Origin: Candidatus Faecaligallichristensenella faecipullorum
GTDB taxonomy: Bacteria; Bacillota; Clostridia; Christensenellales; Aristaeellaceae
Length of the DNA stretch: 43,915 bases
Reading direction: 5' to 3'
Assembly: GCA_018716505.1 (NCBI GenBank)
Contig: DVJW01000178.1
Span: forward strand, 1 to 43,915
The notes under the pieces: model-generated
What the model was told of the DNA's origin: nothing
What the model saw: only the letters and a program-made list of their open reading frames with translations
Databases searched by the model: none
Made by a program: the position numbers and the translations under genes
Shown here: positions 1 to 8,837 of the stretch, one piece after another
Layout: every line of letters starts with the position of its first letter
Numbering within the stretch: the stretch's first letter is position 1

Positions 1-421
1 CTTTATAACACAATTTCAAGGAAAAGAACGGAATTCCTTCCTCCATGAGGCGCAGAAAAATCCCGTCCCCTTCCCACATAGGAAGTTTTGAAACAGCCTC
101 CTTGTCCATCCATTCCAAATGCCCTTCGTCACATTCCTTTATGGAGCCCGAGAAGCCGTCAACATGGAAGAGATGCATGTACTCCCCTTCCCATTGATCG
201 GAGACAAAGGTCACGATGCCCACATAGCGGTACCCGGTTACCTCAAGTCCGGTCTCTTCGCGCACCTCCCGCATCATACATTCCTCAGGGCTTTCATCTT
301 CCTCAAAGTGTCCGCCCACTCCAATCCATTTGCCCTGATTTTCATCCTGAGCCTTTTTGACCCGGTGCAGCATCAGGTATTGGCCCGCCCGTTCAATATA
401 GCAAAGGCTTGTGTTTTTCAT
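1..421 (-). CDS. Nudix hydrolase, C-terminus cut by window edge
   Basis: Nudix enzymes hydrolyse nucleoside diphosphates linked to another moiety. The reading frame starts at an ATG (419-421) preceded by GGGAGGA at good spacing and stays open to base 1, so the stop lies outside the window. About 140 residues are visible. They contain a complete Nudix box of the form Gx5Ex7REVxEExGL (GHFEEDE, then REVREETGL, around residues 37-59), preceded by MLHRVKK and WIGVGG. This resembles 8-oxo-dGTP diphosphatase (MutT/YtkD-like) members, which have similar length and sequence around the box. The substrate cannot be fixed from sequence; a pyrimidine (oxidised) nucleotide hydrolase is the commonest annotation for such genes. 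It lies downstream of the ABC exporter genes but is separated from them by a terminator. Confidence 0.88.
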   Translation of the reverse strand, partial: MKNTSLCYIERAGQYLMLHRVKKAQDENQGKWIGVGGHFEEDESPEECMMREVREETGLEVTGYRYVGIVTFVSDQWEGEYMHLFHVDGFSGSIKECDEGHLEWMDKEAVSKLPMWEGDGIFLRLMEEGIPFFSLKLCYK

Positions 422-446
422 CCTTGGCTCCTCCCAAATATTACTC

Positions 447-477
447 AAAAAAGGCCCTCTCCCTTGAGGAAAGGGCC
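447..477 (-). terminator. Intrinsic terminator of the MarR/ABC exporter operon
   Basis: On the minus strand a GC-rich stem (GGCCCTTTCC pairing with GGGAGAGGGCC, one mismatch) is followed directly by six T residues. It lies just past the stop of the second ABC gene. Confidence 0.8.
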
Positions 478-491
478 CGATGCGCCACGCC

Positions 492-2300
492 TTACGCGGA
501 CTTCGCCCGGTACTGGCTGTTGCTTAACCGCGCATAGAAACCATTTTGTTCCATCAGCTGGTCATGGGTGCCGCGCTCGATGATCTGACCGTCATTGATG
601 ACCAAAATCTGATCCGCGCTCCGGATGGTGGAAAGCCGGTGGGCGATGACAAAGCTGGTCCTGCCCTGCATGAGGGCCAACATGGCCGCCTGGATGTTCA
701 TTTCGGTGCGGGTGTCCACGCTGGAGGTGGCCTCGTCCAAAATGAGCACCTTGGGATCGGCCAATATGGCCCGGGCAATGGACAAAAGCTGCCTCTGGCC
801 TTGGGACAGATTCCCTCCGTCCTCGGAAAGCGGGGTATCATATCCCTTGGGCAGCCGGGTAATAAAGGAATGACAGTTGGCCATCTTGGCCGCCCGGATC
901 ATTTCCTCCTCTGTGGCGTCCAGCTTGCCGTAACAGATGTTTTCCCGCACCGTACCCGAAAAGAGATACACGTCCTGAAGCACCATGCCCAGACTGTCCC
1001 TCAGGCTCTGACGCCGTATATCCGTGATATCGTGCTCGTCGATAAAAATCCTGCCTCCATTGAGGTCGTAAAAGCGCATGAGCAGGTTGACGATGGTGGT
1101 CTTGCCCGCGCCGGTGGGCCCCACCAGCGCGATGGTCTGACCCGGCTTGGCCTCAAAGCTCACATGCTTTAAGATCATCTTTTCCGGGGTATAGCCAAAG
1201 CTCACGTCCTCGAACACCACATGCCCCTTGGGTTTGTCCAACAGATAGGCCTGCGGGTCGTCCTCGGGTTCGGGCTCGGTGTCCATAATCTCAAACACCC
1301 GCTCCGCGCCGGCCAGGGCCGATTGAACCACGGTAATCTGGTTGGCCAATTCGTTGAACGGCCGGGCGAACTGGCGCGAATATTGCAAAAAACTTTGGAT
1401 GCCGCCCACGCTGACCCGGCCGGATATGGCCATCCACCCGCCTATGCCGGCCACCAGGGCAAAGCTTATGTTGTTGACCGCGTTCATCAAGGGACCCATG
1501 ACGCTGGAGAGCACCGTGGCCTTGACGCCCACTTTGGTCAGCTTTTCATTGGATTTTTCAAAATCCGCGATTACATTGGGCTCGCGTCCAAAGACTTTGA
1601 CCACCCGCGCCCCGGTAACCGTCTCCTCCACAATGCCGTTGAGCTCGCCCAAGGCGGCCTGCTGCTCTTTGAACAGCTTGCCGGTACGGCCGGTTACCTG
1701 GCGCACGATGACCATGCTCAGGGGGATGGCAGCCAGCGAAACCAGCGTGAGTTCCCAGCTCAGGGTGAGCATCATGACCAGGGAAACCACCAACGTTATG
1801 CAGCTGGACATCACCTGGGTCATGGATTGGGACAGCATGTTGCTTACATTATCCACGTCGTTGGTCAGCCGGCTCATCAGTTCTCCATGGGGCTTGGAGT
1901 CAAAGAACCTCAGGGGAAGCAGCTGAATCCGGTCAAAGAGATCCTTTCTCAGCACCTGAACCGTGTGCTGGGAAACCTTGACCAGCCAAATTTGCTGAAG
2001 CCAGGAAAACAGCGAGCTGATGATATACAGCGCGCCCATGAAGGCCACCATCTGCAAAAGCAGATTGCCGTCCTTGTTCAAAATCGCGTCCACCAGCTGG
2101 CCCGATACCCTGGGGGCGGCCAACGAGGCCACGCTGCTCAGGAGCAGCGCAATCATGGCGCCGATCAGATACAGTTTGACGTGTTTCAGGTAGCCTAAAA
2201 GCCGGATGACGGTCTTTTTTCCGTCCTTGAGCTTGACCTTCTGCCCTGGCGCGCCCGGACCGCCCGGTCCCCTGCCCGGCCCTCTTCTGGGTCCCTGCAT
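492..2300 (-). CDS. ABC exporter half-transporter, catalytically competent subunit
   Basis: This is a 602-residue half-transporter with an N-terminal ABC_membrane domain of six helices (roughly residues 35-330) and a C-terminal ATPase. Walker A is GPTGAGKT (about 394), the signature is LSQGQ rather than LSGGQ (about 498), Walker B is VLILDE with the catalytic Glu (about 523), and the H-loop is AHRLST with the switch His (about 554). The stop of the upstream half-transporter abuts this ATG (TAAATG), so the two are translationally coupled. In heterodimeric exporters such as BmrCD, LmrCD and TM287/288, one subunit supplies the active Walker B and the other the normal signature. This subunit has the good Walker B and the altered signature. 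The N-terminus is a Gly/Pro/Arg-rich tail. Multidrug or lipid export is likely; the substrate is unknown. Confidence 0.95.
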   Translation of the reverse strand: MQGPRRGPGRGPGGPGAPGQKVKLKDGKKTVIRLLGYLKHVKLYLIGAMIALLLSSVASLAAPRVSGQLVDAILNKDGNLLLQMVAFMGALYIISSLFSWLQQIWLVKVSQHTVQVLRKDLFDRIQLLPLRFFDSKPHGELMSRLTNDVDNVSNMLSQSMTQVMSSCITLVVSLVMMLTLSWELTLVSLAAIPLSMVIVRQVTGRTGKLFKEQQAALGELNGIVEETVTGARVVKVFGREPNVIADFEKSNEKLTKVGVKATVLSSVMGPLMNAVNNISFALVAGIGGWMAISGRVSVGGIQSFLQYSRQFARPFNELANQITVVQSALAGAERVFEIMDTEPEPEDDPQAYLLDKPKGHVVFEDVSFGYTPEKMILKHVSFEAKPGQTIALVGPTGAGKTTIVNLLMRFYDLNGGRIFIDEHDITDIRRQSLRDSLGMVLQDVYLFSGTVRENICYGKLDATEEEMIRAAKMANCHSFITRLPKGYDTPLSEDGGNLSQGQRQLLSIARAILADPKVLILDEATSSVDTRTEMNIQAAMLALMQGRTSFVIAHRLSTIRSADQILVINDGQIIERGTHDQLMEQNGFYARLSNSQYRAKSA

Positions 2301-4094
2301 TTAGACTGCCTCCTTCCCCAGCTGGGAAATCACGATTTCGCGGTATACGCCGCACCGCTCTTTCAGCTGTTCATGAGTGCCCACGTCGGCGATTTTTCCG
2401 TCCTCCATGACGATGATCTCGTCCGCGTCCATTACCGAGCTGATGCGCTGGGCAATGATGAACACGGTGCAGGCGTGCATAACCTCGCGCAATCCCTTTT
2501 GAATTTGGGCCTCGGTGGCCATATCCACCGCGCTGGTGGAATCGTCCAAAATCAAAATCTTGGGCCTCTTGACCAAAGCCCGGGCAATGGACAGGCGCTG
2601 CTTCTGTCCCCCCGAAAGGTTGACGCCCCGCTGGCCCAGCTGGGTATCGTAACCGTCGGCCATGGCCTGAATAAAGGGATCGGCCTGGGCGATCCGGGTG
2701 GACTCCTTGACCACCTCGTCCGGGGCGTTTTCATCGCCCCATTTCAAATTTTCCTCTATGCTTCCGCTAAACAGCACCGACTCCTGAAGCGCCACCCCAA
2801 TGCCCTTGCGCAACTTTTTCAGGTCATATTCCCGCACATCATGGCCGTCCACCAACACCTGGCCTTCAGTGGCGTCATACAACCGGGGAATGAGCGAAAT
2901 AAGCGAGGTCTTGCCCGATCCGGTGGCGCCCAATATGGCCACCGTCCGGCCGGGTTGAGCGGTAAAGCTCAAATTCCGAAGGACCGGCTCGCCCCCCTGA
3001 CCAGGATAGCGGAAACTCACGTTCTTGAATTCCACCTTGCCCTCGGTGACCTCCAGCTCGCCATGTTCCCCGGAAACGATATCCGAGTGGGTGTTCAGCA
3101 CCTCATGCACCCGGTCAATCGAGACCTTGGCCCTGGAAACGAACAGCAGCATAAAGCTGCTCATGGTTAAAGACATCAGAATTTGCAAAATGTAATTGCT
3201 GAAGGCCATGATATCCCCGGCCTGCAATTCGCCGCCAAAGGCCATCTGTCCCCCAAACCAATACATGGCGATCAGCGCCATGTTCATAATCAGGTTGATG
3301 AGCGGAAAACTCATGGCCATGATCCTGTTGGCCCGCATGGCCACCTCGGTCATCTCGTCGTTGGCGACCCGAAAGCGCTCCTTTTCATATTCCGCCCGTC
3401 CAAAGGCCTTGATGACCCTGACCCCCGCCAGGTTTTCCTGCATGACCACATTGACCCTGTCCAACTTCTGCTGCATCAGGCCGAACAGCGGAAACGCGCG
3501 CTTCATCAGGGTGTAAATCATGATGCCCATGAGCGGCAGGGTGGCCAGCACCACCAACGACAACTTGGGGCTGATGATGAGCACCATGATGACTCCGCCG
3601 ATGCACAAAAACGGCGAGCGAATCAGCATTCTGGTGCAAGACTGAAAGGCGTTTTGAATCTGGGTCACGTCGTTGGTGATTCTCGTCACCAACGAGCCCG
3701 TCTTGAACACGTCCAGATTGGCGAAGGAAAAGCTCTGAACCTTCCGATATAGTTCGCCCCTGAGCTCCTTTGCCATGCCATAGCCGGCCTTGGCCGAAAA
3801 GTACATGCACAAACTGGCCCCCACTATGCCCAGCATGGAGGTGCCCACCATCTTGACCGCGGTCCAGATGATGTAGGATTGATCGCCCGCGGCCAGCCCC
3901 ACGTCCACAATCTGGGACATAAACCAGGGCTGCAAAAGGTCGGTAAACACCTCGCCCAGCATGCAGATGGGCGCCAACAGGGTGGCCAGCCAATAGGGCC
4001 CCCAATATTCAGCCAAAAGATACTTCAATCCCCTGCCCAGGCCGGGATGGCGGTCCGACACCCTGTCCAGCCACTTCACGTTTCTGCCGCTCAC
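2301..4094 (-). CDS. ABC exporter half-transporter, degenerate-site subunit
   Basis: This 597-residue partner has a six-helix membrane domain and a C-terminal ATPase. Walker A is GATGSGKT (about 389) and the signature LSGGQ (about 493) is canonical. Walker B is ILILDD, with Asp where the catalytic Glu should be (about 518), and the switch His is replaced by Gln (AQRISS, about 549). With the altered signature of the neighbour, this gives one working ATP site and one degenerate site, the hallmark of a heterodimeric exporter. The start is GTG: its GTGA overlaps the TGA stop of the MarR gene by 4 bases, showing coupling. The arrangement MarR-ABC-ABC suggests drug- or metabolite-responsive export controlled by the upstream regulator. 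Confidence 0.95.
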   Translation of the reverse strand: MSGRNVKWLDRVSDRHPGLGRGLKYLLAEYWGPYWLATLLAPICMLGEVFTDLLQPWFMSQIVDVGLAAGDQSYIIWTAVKMVGTSMLGIVGASLCMYFSAKAGYGMAKELRGELYRKVQSFSFANLDVFKTGSLVTRITNDVTQIQNAFQSCTRMLIRSPFLCIGGVIMVLIISPKLSLVVLATLPLMGIMIYTLMKRAFPLFGLMQQKLDRVNVVMQENLAGVRVIKAFGRAEYEKERFRVANDEMTEVAMRANRIMAMSFPLINLIMNMALIAMYWFGGQMAFGGELQAGDIMAFSNYILQILMSLTMSSFMLLFVSRAKVSIDRVHEVLNTHSDIVSGEHGELEVTEGKVEFKNVSFRYPGQGGEPVLRNLSFTAQPGRTVAILGATGSGKTSLISLIPRLYDATEGQVLVDGHDVREYDLKKLRKGIGVALQESVLFSGSIEENLKWGDENAPDEVVKESTRIAQADPFIQAMADGYDTQLGQRGVNLSGGQKQRLSIARALVKRPKILILDDSTSAVDMATEAQIQKGLREVMHACTVFIIAQRISSVMDADEIIVMEDGKIADVGTHEQLKERCGVYREIVISQLGKEAV

Positions 4095-4582
4095 GTCCTC
4101 TCCCCCTCATCCTCATTTTGCGGCGGACGCCCGCCCAGATTCTGCTGCATCCGGCGTATCAGGCGCATGGCCAAAGTAAACTCCTCATCCGTCAAGCCCT
4201 CGGCCATCTTTTCGTCCACCTCTTCAAAAATCCGAATCGCCTGCCGGCTTTTGTCATACCCCAAGTCGGTCAGGCTGACCAAAGTCACCCGGGCGTCCTC
4301 CGGGTCGGTGACGCGCTGTATGAGCCCCATTCGCTCCATGCGTTTCAACATGCCGCTGATGGTGGCCGGGGTGACCCGGATTTTTTCCGCCAGTTGGCGC
4401 TGGCTCATCCGGCCGTGGCGGCGCAGTTCCATCAGCACCGGCACCTGTCCGCATCCGCTCAACTCTCCCCTCAGCTCGCTTTCCTCCATCAATGCGTCCA
4501 CGCGTTGATGATGCAGCCGGGCCAGATAGATGATGTTCTTGCTCAGCTCGCTCCTCTGCCGTTCTCCATCATTAGCGCCCAT
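4091..4582 (-). CDS. MarR-family transcriptional regulator of the ABC exporter operon
   Basis: This 163-residue protein has a winged helix-turn-helix typical of MarR (MSQRQLAEKIRVTPATISGM, then LKRMERMGLIQR and the wing with D-x-R as DPEDARVTLVSLT), followed by a C-terminal dimerisation helix. It is the first gene of a three-gene operon and overlaps the next gene by 4 bases. MarR proteins usually repress their own operon and release DNA on binding a small phenolic or drug ligand. A short inverted repeat lies between its -10 box and start codon and could be its operator. The start ATG at 4580-4582 follows AGGAGG at 4591-4596 (minus strand). Confidence 0.93.
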   Translation of the reverse strand: MGANDGERQRSELSKNIIYLARLHHQRVDALMEESELRGELSGCGQVPVLMELRRHGRMSQRQLAEKIRVTPATISGMLKRMERMGLIQRVTDPEDARVTLVSLTDLGYDKSRQAIRIFEEVDEKMAEGLTDEEFTLAMRLIRRMQQNLGGRPPQNEDEGERT

Positions 4583-4590
4583 ACAATCAG

Positions 4591-4636
4591 CCTCCTAACT
4601 ATTAGCAAGTTTACCATTCTGCGCAATATTTGTCAA
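4591..4636 (-). promoter_or_regulatory. Promoter and possible operator of the MarR/ABC operon
   Basis: On the minus strand, TTGACA (4631-4636) and TAAACT (4608-4613) are separated by 17 bases. Downstream of the -10, CTAATAGTTAG (4595-4605) is an inverted repeat with 4-base arms placed between the expected transcription start and the ribosome binding site, a usual position for MarR autoregulation. The promoter is well supported; the operator role is inferred. Confidence 0.75.
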
Positions 4637-4666
4637 TTCATCCTCATGAGATTTCCCTGAAAAAGT

Positions 4667-5497
4667 TCATTCCACGGTTTCCAGCAGCGCGCGCAGTTGC
4701 ATCATCTCGGAAATCCCATCGGTCCGGTTGCAATTTTCCCATTCCTCATAGGTATATTCGGTGCAGATCCAGCCCGTGTACCCGGCCTCGTCCAAAGCCC
4801 GCAGCGCGCGTACAAAATCAATGGCGTTTTCCTCCACCGCACATTGCAATTTATGAGGGTTCGCGCCCCGGGCATGAAAGTGGCTGGCCCAGGGAATCAG
4901 CTTCAGGCAGCGCTCCATGGATATGCCCTGCCGGATAAAATGGGAAAAATCCAGGGTCAGCGTGAGGCCATCCACCTGGCTTAACAGCTTCAGCGCCAGC
5001 TCAGGAGTGGGCGCAATGGAGCCCAAATGCGCCTCTATTCCCAGCACAATCGATCTCTCCCGGGCCCGCTCCACCCGCCATGTCAACTCTTCCACGCACC
5101 TTGCCCAATCCGTCCCGTCCCCCCCAAAGGAAGCGCCGGGCAAAACCGTCATATGCCCGCTTCCCATGGCGCAGGCATAATCCAGCGCCCGGACAAAGAG
5201 TTCCCTGAGCGCGCCGCGCGTCTTGGGTTCCGGACGGTTGATGGCCACCTGGGAAAAATCCAATCCGGCCTGCAAAAACAGATCCGATGGTTTGAGCCCC
5301 TGCGCCCTGAGCCGTTCTCCCAAGGCTTGTCCGCTTTTCTCCGGGGCAATAAGCTGATCCGCGGGCTGAAGATGCGTCCGGTCCTGCATGAGCCCGATAT
5401 CCACGCCCTCAAACTCCAAGGTTTGAATGATCTTCAGGGCCTGGTCGTGGCGCACCATGGGAAAGCTAAAATCCGGGCAGGCATATTTCCGCTTCAT
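4667..5497 (-). CDS. Xylose isomerase-like TIM barrel protein (sugar phosphate isomerase/epimerase family)
   Basis: This 276-residue protein belongs to the AP-endonuclease-2/xylose isomerase-like TIM barrel family. Typical segments are visible: an early FSFPMVRHDQ strand, a central VLPGASFGGDGTDW stretch, GIEAHLGSIAPTPELALKLL carrying the metal-binding Glu, LTLDFSHFIRQG with an Asp and His, SHFHARGA, and a late GWICTEYTYEEWEN. These match the usual pattern of E, D-x-x-H and E metal ligands in keto-sugar isomerases and epimerases. The exact substrate is unknown and no sugar transporter or kinase lies nearby. The ATG is preceded by AAGGGGA. It is monocistronic as far as can be seen. Other readings, such as inosose dehydratase or hydroxypyruvate isomerase, are possible. 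Confidence 0.8.
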   Translation of the reverse strand: MKRKYACPDFSFPMVRHDQALKIIQTLEFEGVDIGLMQDRTHLQPADQLIAPEKSGQALGERLRAQGLKPSDLFLQAGLDFSQVAINRPEPKTRGALRELFVRALDYACAMGSGHMTVLPGASFGGDGTDWARCVEELTWRVERARERSIVLGIEAHLGSIAPTPELALKLLSQVDGLTLTLDFSHFIRQGISMERCLKLIPWASHFHARGANPHKLQCAVEENAIDFVRALRALDEAGYTGWICTEYTYEEWENCNRTDGISEMMQLRALLETVE

Positions 5498-5572
5498 AAT
5501 TCAAATCCCCTTTTCAAAATTGATCTTTCAAAATTGGCACAAAAAGGAATAGCTATTTTGATTGGGTTGTTG

Positions 5573-5603
5573 TATAATACCTATATATACAAAAACGAGG
5601 AGG
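5573..5603 (+). promoter_or_regulatory. Probable -10 box and strong RBS of the small membrane protein
   Basis: TATAAT at 5573-5578 lies 33 bases before the ATG, with GAGGAGG at 5597-5603. No convincing -35 is seen at 16-18 bases; the best hexamer at the 17-base position, TAGCTA, is poor. Confidence 0.45.
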
Positions 5604-5611
5604 TCATATCC

Positions 5612-5896
5612 ATGGCAAATACTTCGCCTACCATGATGCAACAAATGATGGCTGGCGTTTCCACCGTGCTTACCGTAGCCGGCATTGTCGTTTTAATTCT
5701 GATGATTATCCAAGGCCTTTTGGCCGCCCGCCTGGCCGCTCAAAAGGGCTATAAGGGCGGCGTCAAATACTTTCTGTTGGGCTTTTTCCTGGGCCTGATC
5801 GGCCTGGTATATGTGGCCGGCAAGCCCGTCGCCCCCAAAAAGGTGGCCCAGCAGCAAAAGCATCTGGCCGAAGCCGTTGTGGACGCGCTTCAATAA
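5612..5896 (+). CDS. Small predicted membrane protein, function unknown
   Basis: This 94-residue protein starts at an ATG 8 bases after GAGGAGG. Residues about 16-38 form a very hydrophobic helix (VSTVLTVAGIVVLILMII). A second hydrophobic stretch at about 53-69 (FLLGFFLGLIGLVYVAG) precedes a basic tail (KPVAPKKVAQQQKH). Between them lies GYKGGVKYFLLGFFLGLIG, a pattern common in short bacterial membrane proteins of the super-infection exclusion/YggT-like size class, but I do not recognise the family. It has its own terminator immediately downstream and faces opposite to both neighbours, so it is a stand-alone transcription unit. Confidence 0.8.
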   Translation: MANTSPTMMQQMMAGVSTVLTVAGIVVLILMIIQGLLAARLAAQKGYKGGVKYFLLGFFLGLIGLVYVAGKPVAPKKVAQQQKHLAEAVVDALQ

Positions 5897-5910
5897 GAGA
5901 CCATGAACTT

Positions 5911-5944
5911 GAGACCGGCCCATAAAGCCGGTCTCATATTTTTT
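5911..5944 (+). terminator. Intrinsic terminator of the small membrane protein gene
   Basis: A perfect 9-base stem (GAGACCGGC with GCCGGTCTC) with a 7-base loop is followed by ATATTTTTTA. It overlaps the last bases of the convergent queA gene, which has no T-run on its own side. Confidence 0.85.
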
Positions 5945-7004
5945 ATTCCTCTTTCTCCGCTTCGTCCTTGCACCGCTGTCCGGGAATGATCAGCATGGCG
6001 TCCCCAAAGGAAAAAAAGCGATAGCGCCTATCCACCGCCTGGGCATAGACCCTGAGCGTGCGCTTCCTGCCCATGAGCGCGGAAACCAACATCAGCAAGG
6101 TGGAGCCGGGCAGATGGAAATTGGTAATCAGCATATCCACCATCCTGTAATGATAGCCCGGTTTGATGAAAATGTCCGTCCACCCCGATCCGGCCGCCAC
6201 CACTCCGTCCGCCACAGCCGCGGATTCCAAGGTGCGCACGCTGGTGGTGCCCACCGCCACAATGCGCCCGCCCCGGGGCCTGACCGCGTTGATGCGCCGG
6301 GCCGCCTCTTCGGTGATCTCATAATACTCGCTGTGCATGTGGTGTTCCTCGATGTTCTCCGCCTTGACCGGCCGAAAGGTACCCAGGCCCACATGCAGCA
6401 GCACCGGAATGATCTCCACGCCCTTGTCTTTGATTTTTTGTATCAATTCTTCGGTGAAATGCAGCCCGGCGGTGGGCGCGGCGGCCGAACCCTGCTGGCG
6501 GGCGTACACCGTCTGATAGCGCTCCTTATCCTCCAGCTTTTCATGGATATACGGGGGCAAAGGCGTCTCGCCCAGCTCATCCAGCACCGACTCCATGGTG
6601 CCTTCACATTCAAATTCAATGATCCGCCCGCCGTCGTCGGTCACATCCAGGATATGCCCGATCAGCTTATTCCCGCCAAAATAGACCGTGGCGCCGGGCT
6701 TTAACCGCCGCCCGGGCTTGACCAGGGTTTCCCAGCGTTTGGGGCCCACCTGTTTGAGCAATAGCAGCTCGGCCGGGCCTCCGTTTTCCCGAACTCCGTA
6801 CAGCCTGGCCGGCAGCACCCGCGTCTCGTTGACGACCAGCGCGTCGCCCGGCTTCAGATAGTCCACGATATCATAAAAATGGCGGTCCTCCTCCACGTCC
6901 CTTGCGCAGTCCACCACCATGAGCCGGCTGTGATCCCTGGGCTCTATGGGCGTCTGGGCGATCAGCTCTTCCGGCAATTCATAAACAAAATCCGATGTCT
7001 TCAC
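5943..7004 (-). CDS. queA: tRNA preQ1(34) S-adenosylmethionine ribosyltransferase-isomerase
   Basis: QueA transfers and isomerises the ribosyl moiety of S-adenosylmethionine onto preQ1 in tRNA position 34, giving epoxyqueuosine. The 353-residue protein is full length for the family and has the diagnostic N-terminus ([26 protein letters not shown]), [37 protein letters not shown], and the C-terminal [17 protein letters not shown]. The start is a GTG (7002-7004) preceded by GAGGGAAG at good spacing; no ATG is better placed. It is the last gene of the ruvC-ruvA-ruvB-queA operon, a common order in Firmicutes. About 100 bases separate it from ruvB. No tgt or other queuosine gene is in the window. 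Confidence 0.97.
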   Translation of the reverse strand: MKTSDFVYELPEELIAQTPIEPRDHSRLMVVDCARDVEEDRHFYDIVDYLKPGDALVVNETRVLPARLYGVRENGGPAELLLLKQVGPKRWETLVKPGRRLKPGATVYFGGNKLIGHILDVTDDGGRIIEFECEGTMESVLDELGETPLPPYIHEKLEDKERYQTVYARQQGSAAAPTAGLHFTEELIQKIKDKGVEIIPVLLHVGLGTFRPVKAENIEEHHMHSEYYEITEEAARRINAVRPRGGRIVAVGTTSVRTLESAAVADGVVAAGSGWTDIFIKPGYHYRMVDMLITNFHLPGSTLLMLVSALMGRKRTLRVYAQAVDRRYRFFSFGDAMLIIPGQRCKDEAEKEE

Positions 7005-7110
7005 GCAATTCTTCCCTCGGTTCCTCTGTATCTTTGTTTAAGGGCGCTTGGCCCATCGGGCGCAAAAGCGGCGCGGCCCATGACGGTGGCCCTTGCCTTG
7101 CGGCGGGCCG

Positions 7111-8154
7111 TTAAATATCCATCCGGGTCTGCATGGCCTCATTCCCATCCGCCTCTTCCGGAACCGCCATGCCCAAATGCCGGTAGGCGGCCGGGGTGAC
7201 CACCCGCCCTCTGGGGGTGCGCATCATGAAGCCCAGCTGAAGCAGGTAGGGTTCGTACACATCCTCAATGGTGACCGCGTCCTCGCCGGTGCAGGCCGCC
7301 AGGGTGTCCAAGCCCACCGGCCCGCCGCCAAACTTCTGAATCATGGTGCGCAGCATGGTGCGGTCGGTGTGATCCAGCCCCAGCTTGTCCACCTCCAGCA
7401 TGTCCAGGGCCTCGCGCGCGGTATCCCGGTCGATTTTCCCCTGGGATTTCACCTCGGCATAGTCGCGCACCCGCTTGATGAGCCGGTTGGCGATGCGGGG
7501 CGTGCCCCGGGAGCGGCCCGCAATCTCCAACGCCCCCTGCTCATCGCAGGGAATCTTTAAAATCTGGGCCGACCGGTGCACAATCACCGCCAGCTCCTCC
7601 GGCTTATAAAGCTCCAACCGAAAGCTGATGCCGAACCGGTCGCGCAGGGGCGAGGTCAGCATGCCCGCCCGGGTGGTGGCGCCAATCAGGGTAAACTTGG
7701 GCAAGTCCAGGCGAATGGAACGGGCGGACGGACCCTTGCCGATCATAATGTCCAGGGCAAAATCCTCCATGGCCGGATATAAGACCTCCTCCACCGAATG
7801 GCTGAGCCGGTGGATTTCGTCGATAAACAGCACGTCCCCTTCGTTCAGATTGGTTAAAATAGAGGCCAGGTCCCCGGGCCGCTCGATGGCCGGGCCCGAT
7901 GTAACCCGAATATTGTGGCCCATCTCCGAGGCGATGATCCCGGCCAAGGTGGTCTTGCCCAGGCCAGGCGGGCCGTACAGCAGAATATGATCCAATGGCT
8001 CGCGCCGCTTGAGCGCGGCCTGCATATACACGCTCAGGCTGTCCTTGACCTTCTGCTGTCCAAAGTATTCCGTAAGGTTTTTGGGGCGCAACGAGCGCTC
8101 CACTTCCTCATCTTCGCTGCGGAATCCTGTGGTGATCAGCCGGTTGTCTTCCAT
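7111..8154 (-). CDS. ruvB: Holliday junction branch migration DNA helicase RuvB
   Basis: RuvB is the hexameric AAA+ motor that drives Holliday junction branch migration with RuvA. The protein has Walker A GPPGLGKT, Walker B LFIDEIHR, sensor 1 IGATTRAG, the arginine-finger region LRDRFG, and the C-terminal winged helix ending [23 protein letters not shown] start at the ATG (8152-8154), giving 347 residues ([10 protein letters not shown]), preceded by AAAGGCGGAG. An in-frame TTG 18 bases upstream has no ribosome binding site of its own. It lies in the ruvC-ruvA-ruvB-queA operon, about 66 bases after ruvA. Confidence 0.97.
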   Translation of the reverse strand: MEDNRLITTGFRSEDEEVERSLRPKNLTEYFGQQKVKDSLSVYMQAALKRREPLDHILLYGPPGLGKTTLAGIIASEMGHNIRVTSGPAIERPGDLASILTNLNEGDVLFIDEIHRLSHSVEEVLYPAMEDFALDIMIGKGPSARSIRLDLPKFTLIGATTRAGMLTSPLRDRFGISFRLELYKPEELAVIVHRSAQILKIPCDEQGALEIAGRSRGTPRIANRLIKRVRDYAEVKSQGKIDRDTAREALDMLEVDKLGLDHTDRTMLRTMIQKFGGGPVGLDTLAACTGEDAVTIEDVYEPYLLQLGFMMRTPRGRVVTPAAYRHLGMAVPEEADGNEAMQTRMDI

Positions 8155-8220
8155 GGTTCTCCGCCTTTCCAAATGGATTTCTTCCTATTATTATACTATC
8201 ATTTATATCAATCCGGACGT

Positions 8221-8823
8221 TTAAAAACCGCCCATGCTCTTGAGGGCCAGCCGGATGATCTCATCCGCCCGCTGGGCCTCTCCGGAAACTCTGCTGACCG
8301 CCTTGGCCGCCTCGCTGGAAGCATAGCCCAGCGCCATGAGCGCCTCGATGGCCTCGCCCGCCGCGTCGCCTCCCGGAACGGCCTCAGGGGATATCGAGGC
8401 GCCCACGCCCACCAGCTCCTGATTGTCCACCTTGTCCTTGAGTTCCAGCACCAGCCGCTGGGCCGTCTTCTTCCCGATGCCCGGGGCCCTTGCCAAGGCG
8501 GCCGCGTCCCCGGTCACCAGGGCCACCGACAAATCCCTCACGCTCAGGGTGGACAAAATGGCCAGCGCAATTCTGGGCCCCACCCCGCTCACCCCGCGCA
8601 GCTTTTGGTACATGCTCCGCTCTTCTTTGCTGTAAAAGCCAAAGAGCTCCATATCGTCCTCCCGCACGCTGAGCACGGTGTAACATTTCATACGCTCGCC
8701 CAGCGCCGGAGCCTGCTGGAGGGTGGCCGCGCTCACCGTGAGCTCATAGCCCACCCCGCCACAGTCAATGACCAGCCTATCCGCTTCCTTTTCGCATAAA
8801 ATTCCATCGATATGCGCGTACAT
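8221..8823 (-). CDS. ruvA: Holliday junction DNA helicase subunit RuvA
   Basis: RuvA is the tetrameric junction-binding subunit that loads RuvB. At 200 residues it is full length: an N-terminal OB fold (MYAHIDGILCEKEADRLVID), two helix-hairpin-helix motifs (GVSGVGPRIALAIL around 75-90 and APGIGKKTAQRLVLEL around 110-127), and a C-terminal domain III (EAIEALMALGYASSEAAKAV) that contacts RuvB. The start ATG (8821-8823) follows GGGAGGG. It lies 14 bases after ruvC. Confidence 0.97.
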   Translation of the reverse strand: MYAHIDGILCEKEADRLVIDCGGVGYELTVSAATLQQAPALGERMKCYTVLSVREDDMELFGFYSKEERSMYQKLRGVSGVGPRIALAILSTLSVRDLSVALVTGDAAALARAPGIGKKTAQRLVLELKDKVDNQELVGVGASISPEAVPGGDAAGEAIEALMALGYASSEAAKAVSRVSGEAQRADEIIRLALKSMGGF

Positions 8824-8837
8824 CGCTCGCCCTCCCG

